A stretch of DNA of 64,000 nucleotides. Origin: CAXQZM01 sp965229645. GTDB taxonomy: Bacteria; Pseudomonadota; Alphaproteobacteria; UBA7985. The stretch lies in assembly GCA_965229645.1 (NCBI GenBank), contig OZ245893.1, forward strand, positions 620,001 to 684,000, read 5' to 3'. Every line of letters starts with the position of its first letter. Within the stretch, counting starts at the first letter, position 1. The position numbers were made by a program, and so were the translations under genes. The notes below the pieces were generated by a model. It had not been told where the DNA came from. It saw only the letters and a program-made list of their open reading frames with translations, and did not search any database. Below, piece by piece: positions 24,315 to 33,400 of the stretch.

Positions 24315-24509
24315 TATCAACGGCCAAAAAAGTTGACACTTTTTTAGCCGTTTTGTGTCTCACGGCAGAAACGCTTCGCGTTTCGCCTCCGACGGGGCCT
24401 TCGCTTTACCCCGAGGCGCTTTCGCGCTATTCTCGGGGCCGCTACGGGGGCCGCAGTCGCGGCCCTCATACCAGCGATCAAAAGAATCATTCCTGGTTGC
24501 CGCTGGTAT
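24314..24509 (+). repeat. MITE-like structured repeat, copy 4
   Basis: 196 bp bridging two genes: its first base is the last base of the carA stop and its end GGTAT plus the next G supplies the ATG of the following gene. First stem ACGGCCAAAAAAGT/ACTTTTTTAGCCGT has one mismatch. Confidence 0.85.
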
Positions 24510-24900
24510 GACCGCCCGCTTGTTTCATCTTGCCGATCGGTGGCGCGCCTGTGCCTTGGGTCTCGTCCTGGTCGCATGCCTCTGCTTGAGCCCGCGCAGT
24601 GGGGCGCAGAGCGAAGAGCAGGTGGCCGAGGCGCAGGCTTTTTTCAAGACCTACGATCTGGACGAAGATACCTTTCTATCGAGCGACGAATTTGTCGATG
24701 GCTTCATCGAGCAGTCGCGGGCGGAGGACCCGATTCTGACCCGCATGGTCTTGATGTTGTTTGGGAAGCGGCGAGTCCAAAATTGCTTGGCGCTCGGATT
24801 TGGCCGCGCCGACTTGTCCGCCGATGGCCTCCTCTCCTTTGCGGAACTGGCCGAAGCCTACGCCGCCGATGCGTTTGAGGGTTTAGACGAAATGTGCTGA
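24508..24900 (+). CDS. Small exported EF-hand-like protein
   Basis: 130-aa protein with a hydrophobic, Cys-containing N-terminal segment (RACALGLVLVACLCLSPRSG) that looks like a signal peptide. Two loops resemble EF-hands: YDLDEDTFLSSDEFVDGF and RADLSADGLLSFAELAEAY, each with spaced acidic residues and a following helix. Calcium binding in the periplasm is plausible but unproven. It sits between carA and carB, which are usually adjacent or separated by unrelated short genes. The ATG comes from the end of repeat copy 4, so the original start could have been altered by insertion of the repeat. Confidence 0.65.
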   Translation: MTARLFHLADRWRACALGLVLVACLCLSPRSGAQSEEQVAEAQAFFKTYDLDEDTFLSSDEFVDGFIEQSRAEDPILTRMVLMLFGKRRVQNCLALGFGRADLSADGLLSFAELAEAYAADAFEGLDEMC

Positions 24901-24995
24901 TCTTAGGTCCAGCCCACTTGGATTTCGCAACAGCATTCGTACATCCCCGTTTTCGGGTCTCGCAATCTTGAGGCCCCCTGCCTATAGGCGGGGCC

Positions 24996-27900
24996 ATGCC
25001 GAAACGGACCGACATTGAATCCATCCTGCTGATCGGGGCGGGGCCGATTGTCATAGGCCAGGCGTGCGAATTTGACTACTCGGGTACCCAGGCGGTCAAG
25101 GCCTTAAAGGAAGAAGGCTACCGCGTGATTTTGGTCAACTCCAATCCCGCGACCATTATGACCGACCCCGAGTTGGCGGACGCGACCTACATTGAACCCA
25201 TTACGCCCGAGGTGGTGGCGAAGATCATTGCCCAGGAACAGCCCGACGCGGTGTTGCCGACCATGGGCGGCCAGACGGGCCTCAATACAGCGCTTGAGCT
25301 GGAAAAACGCGGGGTTTTGGCGACCCATGGCGTCGAACTGATCGGCGCGCGCGCGCAGTCGATTGAGAAAGCCGAGGACCGCCTCAAATTCCGCGAAGCC
25401 ATGGACAGGATCGGTTTGGAAAGCCCCAAGTCGCGTCTGGTCACCTCGATTGACGAGGCCGAAGCGGCGCTGGCCCATGTCGGGCTGCCCGCTATCCTGC
25501 GCCCGTCCTTTACCTTGGGCGGGCAGGGCGGTGGCATCGCCTACAACCGCGAAGACTATCGCGAGATCGTCAGCAATGGCTTGCGCTTGTCGCCCGTTTC
25601 CGAAGTTTTGGTCGAGGAGTCGGTCCTGGGGTGGAAAGAGTTTGAGATGGAGGTGGTGCGCGACGGCGCCGACAACTGCATCATTGTCTGCTCCATCGAA
25701 AATATCGACCCCATGGGAATCCATACGGGCGATTCCATCACCGTCGCCCCCGCCTTGACCCTGAGCGACAAGGAATATCAGGTCATGCGCAACGCCTCAA
25801 TCGCGGTGCTGCGCGAAATTGGGGTCGACACGGGCGGGTCCAACGTCCAATTCGCGGTAGACCCCGCAACGGGCCGGCAGGTCGTCATCGAAATGAACCC
25901 CCGCGTCTCGCGCTCGTCGGCGCTGGCTTCCAAAGCCACGGGATTCCCGATTGCCAAGATCGCGGCCAAGCTGGCGGTGGGCTACCACCTCGACGAATTG
26001 CAAAACGACATCACCCAAGTGACGCCCGCGAGCTTTGAGCCGACCTTGGACTATGTCGTCACCAAGATCCCGCGATTTACCTTTGAGAAGTTTGCAGGCA
26101 CGCTGCCGCGTTTGTCCACGTCGATGAAATCGGTCGGCGAAGCCATGGCCTTGGGCCGCACTTTCAAGGAATCCTTGCAAAAAGCGCTGCGCTCCTTGGA
26201 GGAGGGGTTGGAGGGCTTGTCCTTGCCAACGGCCCTACAAGACCAGGACTTGCCCGTCGAAGATCTGCTGGACCTGCTGCAGCAACCCGTGCCCTACCGC
26301 ATCCTCTATGTGGCAGAGGCGTTTCGCAAGGGCCTTAGCGCCGATGTGGTTCACGAGGCGACCAAGATCGACCCGTGGTTTTTGCGCCAAATCCGCGACT
26401 TGGTGCAAACGGAAATGCACATCGCTGCGCAGGGCTTGCCGACCGACCTGACCGACTTCCAACGGCTCAAGTCCTTCGGCTTTTCCGACGCCCGCCTGGG
26501 GCAGTTAACCCAACAAAGCCCCAAGGATGTGCTGGAGGCGCGGCGTGCCCTGGGCCTGCAACGGGTGTTCAAGCGCATCGATACCTGCGCGGCGGAAATC
26601 CCGTCGACCACGCCCTATCTCTACTCGACCTTTGAGGGCGGCTTGAACGGCGCGGCGGAAAACGAAGCCGAGCCGAGCGCGCGCAAAAAGGTGCTGATCA
26701 TCGGCGGTGGCCCGAACCGCATCGGCCAGGGGATTGAGTTCGACTACTGCTGCGTCCACGCCGCCTATGCCCTCAAGGAGGCGGGTTACGAGACCCTCAT
26801 GGTCAACTGCAATCCCGAGACGGTGTCAACCGACTACGATACCTCCGACCGTCTGTACTTTGAACCCTTGACGGTTGAGGATGTGTTGGGCCTGGCGCGG
26901 CTGGAACAATCCAAAGGCACCTTGCACGGCGCTATTGTCCAGTTCGGTGGCCAAACCCCGCTAAAACTGGCGGCGCGACTGCACGCCGAAGGCGTCCCGA
27001 TCCTGGGAACCAGCGTCGATTCCATCGACTTGGCCGAGGATCGGGAGCGGTTTCAAAACCTCATGGCCGAGTTGCAGGTGAACCAGCCCGCCAACGGCAC
27101 CGCAACGTCGGCGCAAGAGGCGGCGGCGGTGGCCGATCAGATTGGCTACCCCGTGCTCTTGCGCCCGTCCTACGTTCTCGGCGGGCGGGCCATGGAAATT
27201 GTGTACGATAAGGCGGCGCTGCATCGCTACATGGCCTCTGCGGTAAAAGTGTCGGGGGACAGTCCCGTGCTGGTCGATACCTACCTGGGTAACGCTATTG
27301 AGGTTGATCTCGACGCTCTGTGCGACGGGGAAGAGGTTTATATCGCAGGCTTGATGGAACATATTGAGGAAGCTGGAGTCCACTCGGGCGATTCCGCCTG
27401 TTCCTTACCGCCCCATTCCCTGAACGCGGCAACGCTCGATCTCATGCGCCAGCAGGCGACAAAAATTGCCCTAGCCCTCGGGGTGATCGGCCTCATGAAC
27501 ATCCAGTTTGCCGTCACGCCCCAGGATGGCAAAGTCTATGTGCTGGAGGTCAATCCCCGCGCCTCGCGCACGGTGCCGTTCGTCGCCAAGGCGACCCATG
27601 TCCCCATCGCCAAAATTGCCGCGCGGATCATGGCGGGGGAACGCTTGGCGCAGTTTGGGCTCGTGGAACAGCGCCCAAGCCATGTCTGTGTGAAGGAGGC
27701 GGTGTTCCCCTTTGACCGCTTTCCTGGGTTCGACCCCGTTTTGGGCCCCGAAATGCGCTCGACAGGCGAAGTCATGGGCCGCGACCAAACCTTCGCGCTC
27801 GCCTTCTACAAGGCCCAGTTGGCGGCGGGGGTACGCTTGCCGACGCAGGGGACAGCCTTCGTCTCCTTAAAGGACGCTGACAAGGCCGTCGCCCCTGCGC

Positions 27901-28238
27901 TGGGGCGGGCCCTGATCGACGCGGGCTTTGACCTGATCGCGACCAAAGGAACCGCGGAAACCTTGGCTGTCGCAGGCTTGCCTGTGCAACCCGTCAACAA
28001 GGTCGCGCAGGGCTCGCCCCACATCGTCGACGCCATGAAGAACGGCGACATTGCCCTACTGATCAACACGACCGAGGGACGCCGATCGATCCAGGACTCG
28101 CGGGAAATTCGCATGACCGCGGTGGCGCGGCGCATTCCCTACTTCACCACCCTGGCGGCGGGCCGCGCGGGCGTCGCCGCGATCACCGCCGCCGCGCAGG
28201 GCGACCTGCAGGTCAGCGCCCTTCAAACCGCCGCCTAA
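24996..28238 (+). CDS. carB: Carbamoyl-phosphate synthase large subunit
   Basis: 1080 aa, full length. Two homologous ATP-grasp halves: the first begins IESILLIGAGPIVIGQACEFDYSG, the second VLIIGGGPNRIGQGIEFDYCC. Each has its EMNPRVSRSSAL / EVNPRASRTVPF segment. The C-terminal allosteric MGS-like domain (about residues 940-1080) includes TKGTAETL and NTTEGRRSIQDS. It makes carbamoyl phosphate for arginine and pyrimidines. Confidence 0.97.
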   Translation: MPKRTDIESILLIGAGPIVIGQACEFDYSGTQAVKALKEEGYRVILVNSNPATIMTDPELADATYIEPITPEVVAKIIAQEQPDAVLPTMGGQTGLNTALELEKRGVLATHGVELIGARAQSIEKAEDRLKFREAMDRIGLESPKSRLVTSIDEAEAALAHVGLPAILRPSFTLGGQGGGIAYNREDYREIVSNGLRLSPVSEVLVEESVLGWKEFEMEVVRDGADNCIIVCSIENIDPMGIHTGDSITVAPALTLSDKEYQVMRNASIAVLREIGVDTGGSNVQFAVDPATGRQVVIEMNPRVSRSSALASKATGFPIAKIAAKLAVGYHLDELQNDITQVTPASFEPTLDYVVTKIPRFTFEKFAGTLPRLSTSMKSVGEAMALGRTFKESLQKALRSLEEGLEGLSLPTALQDQDLPVEDLLDLLQQPVPYRILYVAEAFRKGLSADVVHEATKIDPWFLRQIRDLVQTEMHIAAQGLPTDLTDFQRLKSFGFSDARLGQLTQQSPKDVLEARRALGLQRVFKRIDTCAAEIPSTTPYLYSTFEGGLNGAAENEAEPSARKKVLIIGGGPNRIGQGIEFDYCCVHAAYALKEAGYETLMVNCNPETVSTDYDTSDRLYFEPLTVEDVLGLARLEQSKGTLHGAIVQFGGQTPLKLAARLHAEGVPILGTSVDSIDLAEDRERFQNLMAELQVNQPANGTATSAQEAAAVADQIGYPVLLRPSYVLGGRAMEIVYDKAALHRYMASAVKVSGDSPVLVDTYLGNAIEVDLDALCDGEEVYIAGLMEHIEEAGVHSGDSACSLPPHSLNAATLDLMRQQATKIALALGVIGLMNIQFAVTPQDGKVYVLEVNPRASRTVPFVAKATHVPIAKIAARIMAGERLAQFGLVEQRPSHVCVKEAVFPFDRFPGFDPVLGPEMRSTGEVMGRDQTFALAFYKAQLAAGVRLPTQGTAFVSLKDADKAVAPALGRALIDAGFDLIATKGTAETLAVAGLPVQPVNKVAQGSPHIVDAMKNGDIALLINTTEGRRSIQDSREIRMTAVARRIPYFTTLAAGRAGVAAITAAAQGDLQVSALQTAA

Positions 28239-28284
28239 ACGCCTATATCTAAGACTCAAGATTAAGTCGATTGAGAGGGGACCC

Positions 28285-28758
28285 ATGGACAAGTATCCCG
28301 TGACCGCCGAAGGTCTGGCCCGTATGGAGGCCGAATTGAAGCAATTGAAGACGGTGGAACGCCCCGCGATCATCGCCCAAATTGCCGAAGCCCGCGACCA
28401 TGGCGACCTCTCGGAAAATGCCGAGTACCACGCCGCCCGCGACAAGCAATCGTTCCTCGAGGGGCGGATCGGCGAATTGGAAGCCTATATCTCGCGCGCC
28501 GAAGTGATCGACCTCAGCCAGCTCGACACCAGCAAAATTCAATTCGGCGCTTCGGTGACCTTGCTCGACATGGAAACCGACGAGGCCAAGAACTACCAAA
28601 TTGTCGGTGAGCCCGAGGCCGATATTCGCGAAAACCGCTTGTCCATCGGCGCGCCGATCTCCCGCGCGCTCATGGGCAAGACCGTTGGCGAAGATGTCGA
28701 AGTCAAAACCCCTAGCGGCGTGCGATACTATGAAGTCAAAGCAATCTCCTACGCTTAA
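28285..28758 (+). CDS. greA: Transcription elongation factor GreA
   Basis: 157 aa, the usual length. The N-terminal coiled-coil finger (EGLARMEAELKQLKTVERPAI, DLSENAEYHAAR, with the acidic tip) stimulates RNA polymerase cleavage of backtracked transcripts. The C-terminal FKBP-like domain ends VEVKTPSGVRYYEVKAISY. A GAGGGG ribosome site precedes the ATG. The 3' end overlaps the next gene by 29 bp. Confidence 0.96.
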   Translation: MDKYPVTAEGLARMEAELKQLKTVERPAIIAQIAEARDHGDLSENAEYHAARDKQSFLEGRIGELEAYISRAEVIDLSQLDTSKIQFGASVTLLDMETDEAKNYQIVGEPEADIRENRLSIGAPISRALMGKTVGEDVEVKTPSGVRYYEVKAISYA

Positions 28759-29137
28759 GGCCAGCGCCCTTATCCTCGTGTGCGCCGCTGTGCTGGCGGC
28801 GTGCGAGCGCGTCGAAACGCGGGACCTGATGCAACAACAGATCGGCAAACCCCTTTCGGAACTCATCAGCCAATGGGGCTTCCCAACCGACGAGCGGCGC
28901 GAACACGGCCGCGACTTGGTGTTCTGGACCCGAACGGACGTTTCCTACGAAAACACCCCTAAGCTCGACGTCACCGTGCCGCTTACCGACAACATCGAGT
29001 TCTCGGGCAGTTTCCCCTTGGGCGAGGGCGAAGAACTGGCGTGCAGCCGTATCGTGGAGGTCGACAGCGACCAGATCGTCATCAACGCCTCGGTCCAAGG
29101 CAACGACTGCCCCCGCTACGCGCCGTCATCGTGGTAG
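28730..29137 (+). CDS. Small lipoprotein
   Basis: 135 aa with a lipoprotein signal peptide and lipobox LAAC (ILVCAAVLAACERV). The mature part (MQQQIGKPLSELISQWGFP, then DLVFWTRTDVSY and a Cys pair) resembles a family of short alphaproteobacterial lipoproteins of unknown function. It starts inside the end of greA, in another frame. Confidence 0.75.
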   Translation: MKSKQSPTLKASALILVCAAVLAACERVETRDLMQQQIGKPLSELISQWGFPTDERREHGRDLVFWTRTDVSYENTPKLDVTVPLTDNIEFSGSFPLGEGEELACSRIVEVDSDQIVINASVQGNDCPRYAPSSW

Positions 29138-29316
29138 CCCTCGATTTCGACCTGGTCCCAGGCGCCTGGGTTCGCGCGCCCAGCCAACCCGATTGGGGCG
29201 CAGGGCAAGTTCAATCGATCATCGACGGACGGGTCACGGTCACCTTCGAACACCAGGGCAAACAAGTGCTTAACCCACGCCATTGCCCTGTAGAAGTGGT
29301 TTCGAGTTCCGATTGA
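29131..29316 (+). CDS. DUF3553 domain protein
   Basis: 61-aa protein: LVPGAWVRAPSQPDWGAGQV followed by RVTVTFEHQGKQVLN matches the DUF3553 family, small SH3-like beta-barrel proteins of unknown role. GTG 29131 is the likely start, overlapping the previous stop by 7 bp. The stop TGA shares its last base with the end of a repeat-bounded element. Confidence 0.75.
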   Translation: MVALDFDLVPGAWVRAPSQPDWGAGQVQSIIDGRVTVTFEHQGKQVLNPRHCPVEVVSSSD

Positions 29317-29977
29317 TCCCAGCGGGAAAATCAACCAACCCATCCGCACCAGCTCGGGGTCTTATCCCGTGTCCCTCTCGAACGCGGTGCAAGCGAAGTT
29401 TTGCTGGGTGGGCTAAGATTTTTCGACTCCTTGCATGGCCCAGCAGCACCCAGTCGCAGCGTCCGCAAAGGGATAGAGCGCGGAGGTGATGGATGCCGTA
29501 ACTGCGTGCAGCATGACATCAGTTGCAGATTCTGGGACTCTAGAACACTGTCATCCCGCGCGGAGCGAAGCGAAGTCGCAGGATCCAGCACCCGTCGCTC
29601 CCACCCCGAGCGGTACGCCGTGACAAAGAACCGTATAGGCAACATAGGATCGGCACCGTCCGCTCTTGGCATGAGGCTTCCGAGATAGATGCCACGACTA
29701 CTCGCAGCATTTGCTCAAGCCGAAAAAGGGCTTGCGTATCAGAAGTCATGCCAACGGAAAGATAAGCTCACCGCCCTGCGTCCAAGCACCAAACCCGCGT
29801 ATAGCCCCCCACCCGACGTGATCCAGCGCATAGCGAAGCGAACTCGCAGGATCCAGCCCCGATGGGTGGCAGGAAGTCCAGACGGCACGAACCTTATACT
29901 TTACCAAAGGACGCCCTACAGGCACGCCTCCGGGCGGAGGGGCGAACATAAGGGTCACTTGATTTTTCCGCTGGTAT
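29316..29977. mobile_element. 662-bp non-coding element with MITE-type terminal inverted repeats
   Basis: Left end ATCCCAGCGGGAAAATCAA (29316-29334) is an inverted copy of the right end TTGATTTTTCCGCTGGTAT (29959-29977) with two mismatches. The outer 10 bases match the ends of the ~200-bp MITE-like repeats. No convincing ORF lies inside. The interior holds two minus-orientation copies of the TCGCAGGATCC dispersed repeat (about 29549-29586 and 29829-29856). It may be a larger relative or a composite of nested repeats. Confidence 0.55.
29549..29586 (-). repeat. Dispersed palindromic repeat, copy b
   Basis: On the minus strand it reads GATCCTGCGACTTCGCTTCG, then GCGGGATGACAG, matching copy a near 5044. 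It is nested in the 29316-29977 element. Confidence 0.55.
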
Positions 29978-30433
29978 TATCTGGCCACGACGGCGATGAT
30001 CCTCAAGTCCATCCACCCGCCATGAGATGATACCAGAGCGCTCCCTTAGCTCACGCTGCACGATGGCACCCCCTTCTCCGCTCAGATGCTCGGCTCTCAA
30101 CCGAAAGACTCTGGTTGAATGATGTTGTGAATAGAGGTAGTGCTTCACCCATGGCGTGGCTCGGTCCTGGCTGTTGTTTCTGTCTCTAAACACTTGATTC
30201 TACAGCGTTTTCCGCGTCACGCCATACAAATCAACAGATCAGACAGGGCAATCGCACTTGAACGAAATCTGGTCCTGTTCGGCGTCACGGGGAGAGTTTG
30301 GCCGCGCCATTCGCTCAAATCAGGTAAAATATGGACCGAATCCAGCGATTTGTTCTTCAAATGTACTCTCCATATGGTGTATTTTTTTCAAGTGCGATTC
30401 CCCTGACAGATCAGACGTGAATAAGAGGGGATT
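29978..30433. other. A+T-richer intergenic region before the giant exoprotein
   Basis: No gene is supported in 456 bp. Base composition shifts towards A+T, especially from 30180. The promoter of the T1SS substrate presumably lies here; AAGAGGGG just before the ATG is a good ribosome site. Confidence 0.5.
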
Positions 30434-33400
30434 ATGACACCCGAAAAAATTGGAACCGAATTTCAGGTAAATACTTACACTGCGAGCCACCAACTGAACC
30501 CGAGTGTCACGTCACTTAGTGACGGCGGGTTTGTGGTGACATGGACGAGTTACGGACAAGATGGATCGGGCTCTGGTGTTTATGGTCAGCGCTATACTGC
30601 TTCTGGTCAAGCTTCTGGCAATGAATTTAAGATAAATACTTATACTAGTAACACCCAATCTAACCCGAGTGTTACGTCACTTAGTGACGGCGGGTTTGTG
30701 GTAACGTGGATAAGTTACGAACAAGATGGATCGGGCTATGGGATTTATGGTCAGCGCTATACTTCCTCTGGTCAAGTTTCTGGTAATGAATTTCAGATAA
30801 ATACTTATACTACGGACCGCCAAAACGAACCGAGTGTTACGTCACTCAGTGACGGCGGGTTTGTGGTGACATGGACGAGCCAAGAACAAGATGGATCGCC
30901 CAGTGGGATTTATGGTCAGCGCTATACTTCCTCTGGTCAAGCTTCTGGCAATGAATTTCAGATAAGTACTGATACTACGAACACCAAATGGCAATCGAGT
31001 GTTACGTCGCTCAGCGACGGCGGGTTTGTGGTGACATGGACGAGCTACGGACAAGATGGATCGGCCCAAGGGATTTATGGTCAGCGTTTCACCGCCTCTG
31101 GTCAAGCTTCTGGCAATGAATTTCAGATAAATACTTATACTAAGAGCGACCAAGGTGAACCGAGTGTTACGTCACTCAGTAACGGCGGGTTTGTGGTGAC
31201 ATGGGAGAGCTTCAGACAAAATGGGTCGGAAAATTCGACTTGCTTTGGGATTTACGGTCAGCGCTACAACGCCTCTGGTCAAGCTTCTGGCAATGAATTT
31301 CAGATAAATACTGATACCGCGTACTGCCAAACGAAACCGAGTGCTACGTCACTCAGTGACGGCGGGTTTGTGGTGACATGGGTAAGCTACGGACAAGATG
31401 GATCGCGCGAAGGGATTTATGGTCAGCGTTTTACTGCCTCTGGTCAACCTTCTGGCAATGAATTTCAGATAAATACTTATACTATGGACGACCAAGGTGA
31501 ACCGAGTGTTACGTCACTCAGTGACGGCGGATTTGTGGCGACATGGGCGAGCTACGGACAAGATGGATCAGAATTTGGCATTTTCGCTCAGATATTTGGT
31601 ACCGAGTCACAAGCAAACACAAACATCCCTCCAACGTACCAAGAACCCGATGATTTTGAATACGAGACGGGCGCTTCGCTAACAATTTCCCTTGATGCCA
31701 TCTTCTCTGACGCAGACGGCGATACCTTAACTTATACGGTGACAAACCTCCCCGCGGGCCTAATCTATAACTCCGCCAGCAAACAAATCGAAGGAACGCT
31801 CACCGCCGACGCTGGCGTCTACAGCTTCAACGTCATGGCGGATGACGGCAATGGTGGATCGGTTAGCGCCGATTTCGATTTTACAGTGCTTGACGAGACA
31901 GAAGCGCCGACACCTACGGTAACCATATCTGTTGGGGAGGACGCGGCCGAACCCGACTCAGAAGGACAGTTTACCCTATCCTTGGACCAAGCATCATCCG
32001 AGGACATCGTCTTAGATATTTCGATCTCTGGATCGGCAAGCCGCGATGAGGATTACTACATGCTGGTCACGAGTGGCAGCGCGAGTAGCGAGCCAGGAAA
32101 TGATCATTCCACTCTGTCCTATACAACTACAAGCACGAGTTCACTCGAAGTACGCATCCTAGCTGGGGCAACTGAAGCGACGATTCATATTATCCCTCTT
32201 GACGACTCGACCTACGAAGGATCAGAAACGGTCGTTGCGACTCTAAACTCGGTCATATCTGGTGAGGCAACGATCTCGTCAGAAAATGCCAGTGCGACCA
32301 TGGTGATCGCTGACGACGACGCTGCTCCGCCTACCTCTCCGGACTTTGACAAGCTTGCCCTTGAAACAACAGGAACCTGGAGCCTCTCTGGCGACGCATG
32401 GGTGCTGTCAAGCGACGCCATCACCTACATCGGGCATGGAGAAAGCGCGGATTCGACCATGCTGAAGCTCGTTGGCGGCGAGATCAGAATTGAAGATGGC
32501 CAGTTGAAAGTTCGCGGCGCGTTGGTCTTTTCCGACATGGAGGGCAAAGACGCATCCGAGACGCTGTTCACGGGCGATTTTGACCTAAATCTCAGTACAC
32601 TTGTCGCCAGCCAGTTTGAGGATACCAATGGGGCTGACGACCACCGATGGGCGGGACTCCTTTCCTATTCGGCTTATGGAATGACCTTGAGATCGGATGG
32701 CGTTTATCTCGATACCGCCTTTGGGTCGAACGATTACTTCAACCCCGCCAAGTATATGGACAAGCAAGACTTGGTCCTCACAAGCGCATCCTACGCTTAC
32801 GCCAACGAGAGCGTCGGCCTTGTCGCGCCAGATCAGGACCTGTTTGGCGACAAGTTTTCATGGGGTTCAGGGGATGTAACTTATGCAGAGGCGGCTGACC
32901 TTTCCCTCCAAATCAACGAGGAGACCGATCGAGTCGAGCTGCGCGGGGCTTTCGCCCTCAACACGCCAGAGATTCTGGGGGTGTCTGCGGGACTGTCCGT
33001 CGATGTGTCAGGCGACAAGTATTTTTCGATGGGATGGGGTGATCAGGGTTTCGAGTGGGATTTGGTCGCCTCCGCAACGCTCGACGTTGAGGCAGGTGGA
33101 GACGCGGACGCCCCGAATGTCGATGTCAGCGCCAGTTTGGATATTGATACGACGATCGATTATTTTGGCGGATCCTTGGGGTTACAGCTCCCGTTTTTGA
33201 CGTCGGTCTATTTCGCGGCAGAGGTTCATGGTGGTTGGAACCCCTTTGAAATAAATTCTGTCGGGCTCGCGGCATCGGGTTTGAATATTCCCCTGGACGG
33301 CCTCTTGCCAGGGCTGACGATGACGGGGATCGGCGCCACTGTTGAAAATATGAACACTGATGAGGACATACGGGTGATCGCCAGTCCTGACGCGCCCATA

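Noticed and set aside
30458..31615. Regular repeats that could suggest a CRISPR array
   Set aside because: Units are 165 bp, in frame and protein coding. There are no short spacers and no cas genes.
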